Part shown: piece after piece, positions 6,194 to 9,643 of the stretch
Layout: each line of letters opens with the position of its first letter
Position numbering within the stretch: the stretch's first letter is position 1
Assembly (NCBI GenBank): GCA_934615635.1
Contig: CAKTTT010000084.1
Span: 1-9,643, forward strand
Origin: an uncultured Eubacteriales bacterium
GTDB lineage: Bacteria; Bacillota; Clostridia; Oscillospirales; Acutalibacteraceae
Reading direction: 5' to 3'
DNA: 9,643 nt
Notes under the pieces: generated by a model
What the model was told of the DNA's origin: nothing
Seen by the model: only the letters and a program-made list of their open reading frames with translations
Databases searched by the model: none
Position numbers and translations under genes: made by a program

Positions 6194-6907
6194 ATGCGGG
6201 ATATACGGTCGGTGACGGTATGGGGCGACAGCGTGATGAAGGGCGTCGTTTATGACGAGGAGAAGGAGCGGTACACGCTGCTGCCGGAATGCAGCGCGAA
6301 TCGCGCTTCCCGGGCGTTGGGACTCCGCTTGCGCAATCGTTCCCGCATGGGCTGTACCGTCACCAAGGGGCTCCAGATCATGCGAAAGGATCTGGAGACG
6401 GAGGCGGCGGGCGGCGTGGCTCTCATCGAATTCGGCGGGAACGACTGCGATTACGACTGGGCGCAGGTGGCGCAGCGGCCGCTGGATCCCCATCAGCCCA
6501 AAACACCGCTGGAAATTTTCCTCTCCCAGCTCAGGGAGATGGTGCATCTGGCGAAGCAGAAGGGTATGGAGCCGGTGATGATGACGCTGCCGCCGATTCA
6601 TGCGGAGCGTTATTTCAACTTTTTTACCCGGGGCGGGTTGAACAGGGAGAACATTCTTCTCTGGCTGGGGGATATCCAATTTATTTATCGCTGGCATGAA
6701 CGGTACAACGCCGCGGTGATCCGGGTGGCGAAGGAATGCGGCTGCCTGCTGGCGGATGTGCGGGAGGCTTTTCTGGGACAGCGGCATTATGAGGATCTGC
6801 TGTGCGCCGACGGTATCCATCCCAACGAAAAGGGGCATATTCTGATGGACGGCGTGCTGGAGGACTATGGCGGGGTGCTTCGCCGGCCGTTAGCCGCCGC
6901 GGAATGA
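6194..6907 (+). CDS. SGNH/GDSL-family hydrolase
   Basis: This is a 237-residue SGNH hydrolase with all four signature blocks. Block I is VWGDSV with nucleophile S13. Block II has G53 (RMGCT). Block III is FGGNDCD with N83. Block V is DGIHPN with D206 and H209. S13, D206 and H209 form the expected catalytic triad, and the S13 amide, G53 and N83 the oxyanion hole. The family contains esterases, lipases and carbohydrate deacetylases; the substrate cannot be read here. No signal peptide or membrane segment is visible, so it is probably cytosolic, and it fills the domain length without extra modules. GAGGGA (6183-6188) supports ATG 6194. It is a single-gene unit with its own promoter and terminators, divergent from the DUF1836 regulator. 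Confidence 0.9.
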   Translation: MRDIRSVTVWGDSVMKGVVYDEEKERYTLLPECSANRASRALGLRLRNRSRMGCTVTKGLQIMRKDLETEAAGGVALIEFGGNDCDYDWAQVAQRPLDPHQPKTPLEIFLSQLREMVHLAKQKGMEPVMMTLPPIHAERYFNFFTRGGLNRENILLWLGDIQFIYRWHERYNAAVIRVAKECGCLLADVREAFLGQRHYEDLLCADGIHPNEKGHILMDGVLEDYGGVLRRPLAAAE

Positions 6908-7023
6908 AACGCCCTACCGCTGGGTATCAATATGCGCTTGAACTGCCCGGCGGAAGCCGGGGATTTACGGCAGGGATGAAAGGGCCGGCGCCGGCTGATT
7001 TCTCGGTTTTTCCGCTTGTTCCA

Positions 7024-7051
7024 GGTCCCGCAAACACGGGATCCTCTTTTT
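7024..7051 (+). terminator. Intrinsic terminator after the SGNH hydrolase gene
   Basis: GGTCCCG (7024-7030) pairs with CGGGATC (7037-7043), with one G-U and a 6-base loop, followed three bases later by TTTTT (7047-7051). The space between this and the gene also contains a perfect 12-base GC palindrome (6984-6995) without a close T run. Confidence 0.65.
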
Positions 7052-7117
7052 AAGCGGCTATTGCAGGCGGGGGGGACAGCCTCGCGGGATCTTCCGGCGG
7101 TTGCCATGTCATGATAG

Positions 7118-7158
7118 AGAAACCCCGTTGGAGGGTCATGACCTTCCAACGGGGTTTT
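7118..7158. terminator. Bidirectional terminator between the SGNH hydrolase and LCP genes
   Basis: AAACCCCGTTGGA (7120-7132) pairs with TCCAACGGGGTTT (7145-7157), and the stem continues inward through one G-U and GGT/ACC. TTTT ends it on the + strand, and TTTCTCT on the - strand. It lies just past the LCP stop (7162), so it mainly serves the LCP transcript and acts as a second stop for the + strand. Confidence 0.85.
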
Positions 7159-7161
7159 CCA

Positions 7162-8241
7162 TCAACCGTAGATCCGTTTTTGCATTTCCGCCACGCATTT
7201 GTCAAAATCGATGCCCAGTACCGACATACCGCGAACCGTCATATATTTATAGGCGCCGCTCATGGGTACCGACCAGGAATCGACTTCATAGCCCGCAAAC
7301 TTGGGCATATCCCAAATCAGGGAGAACATTTCACCTTCGGTTAAATTGGTGCGAACCATCGGCAGGAAGGTGTTCAGCAGGCTGCCGAGCTTCCCGACGC
7401 TTTGGTTTTTGACCTTATCAAAGCATTTTTCCAACACGATGCGCTGCCGGTTGGTCCGGCTGAAGTCGCCGCCGCCGCCGTAGCGGTTGCGGGCATATCC
7501 CAGCGCCTGCTTACCGGTCACCGTCTGTACGCCGGGGGCGGTCAGCAAACCGTCGTTTTGATTCTTCCCCGTCAGCCGGTTGATTTCGCGGATATACTTG
7601 TTGGCGATATCCACCTCGCTCTGATTGAGATCCAGCTCGATGCCGCCCAGATGGTCAATGATATCGATGAAGTTATAGAAATCCACCGCAACATATTTGT
7701 CGACCTTGATACGGAAGTTCTGCTCCACCGTTTTCATAAGCAGGCTGGGGCCGCCGTAAGCGGTGGCGGTGTTGAGACGGTTGCCCTGGCTCACACCGGG
7801 AATATTGAGATAAATGTCCCGCAGCAGGGAGGTGACGACAATCTTGTTGGTTTTCTTGTTGATGGAAAGCAGCATCATCGTATCGGAACGTCCCCACCGT
7901 CCGGATACCCGGGTATCGCTGCCGATGAGCATGACGTTGAAAACATCCTTGTCATAGGCCAGCGGGGTTTTGTTGTTTTCAATGTTGGATTGGGCGTCGC
8001 TTTCCAGTTTATCGATTTCAGAGGCGGGGGAATCCGGTCCAGCGGATTCATCCACCGGCGGCAGGCTGTCCACAAGGCTCTGGTCGCCCGGATCGTACTG
8101 CACTTTTTTAAGATAGCCCCGGATGATGAGGAACAGGATCAAAACGCACAGGAGCAGGACGCCCACCACAATGCCGCCCGCAATCAACGCCTTTTTCTTG
8201 CCGCTCATCTTCTTTTTGCGCGTATCTGTATGATCAGCCAT
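7162..8241 (-). CDS. LCP (LytR-CpsA-Psr) family cell-wall glycopolymer ligase
   Basis: This is a 359-residue single-pass membrane protein. LCP enzymes transfer polymers such as capsule or teichoic acid from a lipid carrier to peptidoglycan outside the cell. A Lys-rich cytosolic start is followed by one membrane helix (about 18-40), a Pro- and Ser-rich linker (about 50-95) and the LCP domain (about 100-275). Conserved points are GSDTR (107-111), GRSDTMMLLS (117-126), LLRD (139-142), RLNTATAYGG (155-164), FIDIIDHLGGIELDL (191-205) and YARNR with DFSRTNRQR (249-267), whose Arg and Asp residues bind the pyrophosphate lipid. AAGGAG (8249-8254) supports ATG 8241. It lies 95 bases after the tyrosine kinase gene, with an RNA hairpin cluster in the gap. 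The neighbours suggest it attaches the exopolysaccharide made by this locus. Confidence 0.93.
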   Translation of the reverse strand: MADHTDTRKKKMSGKKKALIAGGIVVGVLLLCVLILFLIIRGYLKKVQYDPGDQSLVDSLPPVDESAGPDSPASEIDKLESDAQSNIENNKTPLAYDKDVFNVMLIGSDTRVSGRWGRSDTMMLLSINKKTNKIVVTSLLRDIYLNIPGVSQGNRLNTATAYGGPSLLMKTVEQNFRIKVDKYVAVDFYNFIDIIDHLGGIELDLNQSEVDIANKYIREINRLTGKNQNDGLLTAPGVQTVTGKQALGYARNRYGGGGDFSRTNRQRIVLEKCFDKVKNQSVGKLGSLLNTFLPMVRTNLTEGEMFSLIWDMPKFAGYEVDSWSVPMSGAYKYMTVRGMSVLGIDFDKCVAEMQKRIYG

Positions 8242-8257
8242 TATAAAACTCCTTTCC

Positions 8258-8308
8258 TGTATTCTCGGCGGAATACAACCGTCCCCCGCCGATACGACGA
8301 CAGGGGAC
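8258..8308 (-). promoter_or_regulatory. Candidate structured leader (kissing-loop or pseudoknot) before the LCP gene
   Basis: On the - strand RNA a first hairpin (GUCCCC/GGGGAC, 8308-8303 with 8286-8281) has a 16-base loop whose last six bases are UCGGCG (8292-8287). Three bases later a second hairpin (7 pairs, 8277-8271 with 8264-8258) has the six-base loop CGCCGA (8270-8265), the exact complement. The loops could kiss. Alternatively, 8292-8286 could pair with 8271-8265 in a third, mutually exclusive stem. The second hairpin ends two bases before the AAAGGAG site of the LCP gene, so folding could affect its translation. No known riboswitch is recognised. Confidence 0.4.
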
Positions 8309-8336
8309 TTTAGACTGCCTGTTTATCACTAGTTTA

Positions 8337-9050
8337 TCAGGACTTTCCATATTCGTAATCGTAGGCCTTGTAGCTTTTGGAGCCATAGGGCTTGTTCTGC
8401 TCTTTTACATCCGTGATCACCACGCCCAGCACGTTGGCTTCCAGCGCCCGAATGCTGTCCACGGCCTTTTGCAGCTCGTCGTAATGGGTCTGTTTCTGCC
8501 GGGCCACCAGCATGACGCCGGCGACCTTTTTCGCCAGCATGAATGCATCCGACACCACGTTGACCGGCGGCGTGTCCACAAAAACATAATCATACTGTTG
8601 GGAAAGCTGCTCCAGGAGCAGCAGCATATTCTCCGAGCCGAGCAGCTCGGAGGGATTGGGCGGGATAGGGCCGGAGGGGATGAGATCCAAATTGGTCACC
8701 ACATCCCGCTGAATGGAGTCCTTCAGCGGCGCCAGACCGCTGAGCAGCTTGGAGAGGCCCTGGGAATTGCTGACGCGGAAAATCTTATGCTGGGTCGGCT
8801 TACGCATATCCGCATCGATCAGCACGACCTTGGCGCCGGTCTGGGCCATGGTGATCGCCACGTTGGAGCAGAAGGTGGATTTCCCGGCTCCCGGCTCGGC
8901 GCTGGTGCAGACAATCGACTTTTCCTTGGTGGTGGAGAGGGCGAACAAAAGACCGGTGCGGATGTTCTTATAGGCCTCCACAATCTGAAAGGTGCCGTTT
9001 TTAGAGACGTTGGTGTTCTGGCGGCTGGTGATCTTCGGCTTTTTAAGCAT
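8337..9050 (-). CDS. CpsD/CapB-type bacterial tyrosine autokinase
   Basis: This is a 237-residue cytosolic BY-kinase, the Firmicutes form that is a separate polypeptide activated by the Wzz-like membrane partner. EAYKNIRTGLLF (25-36) is the conserved N-terminal oligomerisation segment. SAEPGAGKST (50-59) is Walker A, VVLIDADMRKP (75-85) is Walker A', and YVFVDTPP (155-162) is Walker B. The C-terminus carries a cluster of tyrosines (222, 227, 230, 232, 234), the usual autophosphorylation sites. The ATG at 9050 is chosen because GGGAGG lies upstream and MLKKPKI starts the domain; the frame stays open to 9110 inside the preceding gene. The start overlaps the Wzz stop by 8 bases, so the two are translationally coupled. 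No cognate tyrosine phosphatase gene is present in the visible part of the locus. Confidence 0.93.
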   Translation of the reverse strand: MLKKPKITSRQNTNVSKNGTFQIVEAYKNIRTGLLFALSTTKEKSIVCTSAEPGAGKSTFCSNVAITMAQTGAKVVLIDADMRKPTQHKIFRVSNSQGLSKLLSGLAPLKDSIQRDVVTNLDLIPSGPIPPNPSELLGSENMLLLLEQLSQQYDYVFVDTPPVNVVSDAFMLAKKVAGVMLVARQKQTHYDELQKAVDSIRALEANVLGVVITDVKEQNKPYGSKSYKAYDYEYGKS

Positions 9051-9643
9051 GCTTGCCGCCTCCCTTCGGGTTGGGATCAAAGCTGGGAATCTCGCCCAGG
9101 ACGGGCACATCGAGCTTCTGCTTGAGATCGTCTTCGCCTTTGACGGTATTATCCGTCAGGTACTGAATCAGCACGATGACCAAAGAGAGCGCCAGACCGA
9201 GGGCCAGACCGAACGCGCACAGGATAGTCCTGTTGGGGGAGGTCTTATCATAATTGGGTTTGGCGGGGCCGACGATTTCCACCGAACCCACCTTGACCAC
9301 CCGCTTCAGCTCGTCGGGCGCGATGGATGCGATGGTGTTGCAGATTTCGGCGGAGAATTCCGGGTCTGTCGTTTCGGCGCTGATCTTAAGAACCTCGGTG
9401 CCGTTGACCGATTTCATGGAGAGCATCCTGCGCAGCTCATCCACCTCTACCGGCTCGCTGAGCTGCTGCGTCACCTGCTCCAAAATGTTTTCATTCTGCA
9501 AAACCGCGATATAAGCGTTGACCAGCTTCTGAGAGGCGTTGATGGAGTTTAGATCTGCCGATCCGCCTTGTTCCACGATTTTACTGGTAACATACAGATC
9601 AACAGAGGAGGTATACTTCTTGGGCAGGATGAAGGTGGAGAAC
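9043..9643 (-). CDS. Wzz/CapA-type chain-length determinant and kinase activator (5' end cut off by window)
   Basis: The last 199 residues of a polysaccharide co-polymerase are visible; the N-terminus lies beyond the right edge. YTSSVDLYVTSK (10-21 of the visible part) belongs to the conserved Wzz N-terminal domain just after the first membrane helix, so about 30-40 residues are probably missing. A mostly extracellular helical region follows. PAKPNYDKTSPN, a proline-rich segment, precedes the second membrane helix (about 139-162 visible). The short cytosolic tail with DVPVLGEIPSFDP is what activates the partner kinase in this family. The stop overlaps the kinase start. Role: control of exopolysaccharide or capsule chain length and export. 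Confidence 0.92.
   Translation of the reverse strand, partial: FSTFILPKKYTSSVDLYVTSKIVEQGGSADLNSINASQKLVNAYIAVLQNENILEQVTQQLSEPVEVDELRRMLSMKSVNGTEVLKISAETTDPEFSAEICNTIASIAPDELKRVVKVGSVEIVGPAKPNYDKTSPNRTILCAFGLALGLALSLVIVLIQYLTDNTVKGEDDLKQKLDVPVLGEIPSFDPNPKGGGKHA

Noticed and set aside
1..9643. tRNA, rRNA, CRISPR repeats, insertion sequence ends, phage genes
   Set aside because: Read through on both strands; no cloverleaf with CCA, no conserved rRNA blocks, no regularly spaced repeats and no transposase or integrase were seen.

Overview
The window looks like the chromosome of a GC-rich Clostridia-type Firmicute, probably a gut Oscillospiraceae/Ruminococcaceae-like bacterium. This is inferred from the purine-rich ribosome binding sites, a KtrAB-type potassium system, a DUF1836 regulator, and a Firmicutes-style split Wzz plus tyrosine-kinase pair beside an LCP protein. 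I see no tRNA, rRNA, CRISPR array, transposase or phage gene.

Layout. Positions 1-892 hold no convincing gene. They contain an unusual run of abutting hairpins whose wobble pairs favour a + strand RNA. A strong promoter (893-921) then drives ktrB-ktrA (964-3120, +), a potassium uptake channel and its nucleotide-binding gating subunit. A long bidirectional terminator (3128-3165) separates these from a convergent - strand pair: an MFS transporter (3628-4833) translationally coupled by an ATGA overlap to a Nudix hydrolase (3176-3631). Next come a small XRE regulator (4964-5191, -) and a DUF1836 regulator (5308-5898, -), each followed by its own terminator. A compact AT-rich intergenic region (5899-6193) carries divergent promoters for the DUF1836 gene and for a single-gene SGNH/GDSL hydrolase unit (6194-6907, +), which ends at two terminators.

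The right end (7162-9643, -) is an exopolysaccharide or capsule locus read right to left: a Wzz/CapA-type chain-length protein (cut by the window edge), a CpsD/CapB-type tyrosine autokinase whose start overlaps the Wzz stop, and an LCP glycopolymer ligase. Wzz and the kinase normally act together to control polymer export and length, and LCP proteins attach the polymer to the cell wall.

The two least explained items are RNA-like. One is the hairpin array at about 200-647. The other is a compact leader between the kinase and LCP genes (8258-8308), where two hairpins have exactly complementary six-base loop segments and sit against the LCP ribosome binding site. All folding was done by hand, so both are candidates, not established RNAs.
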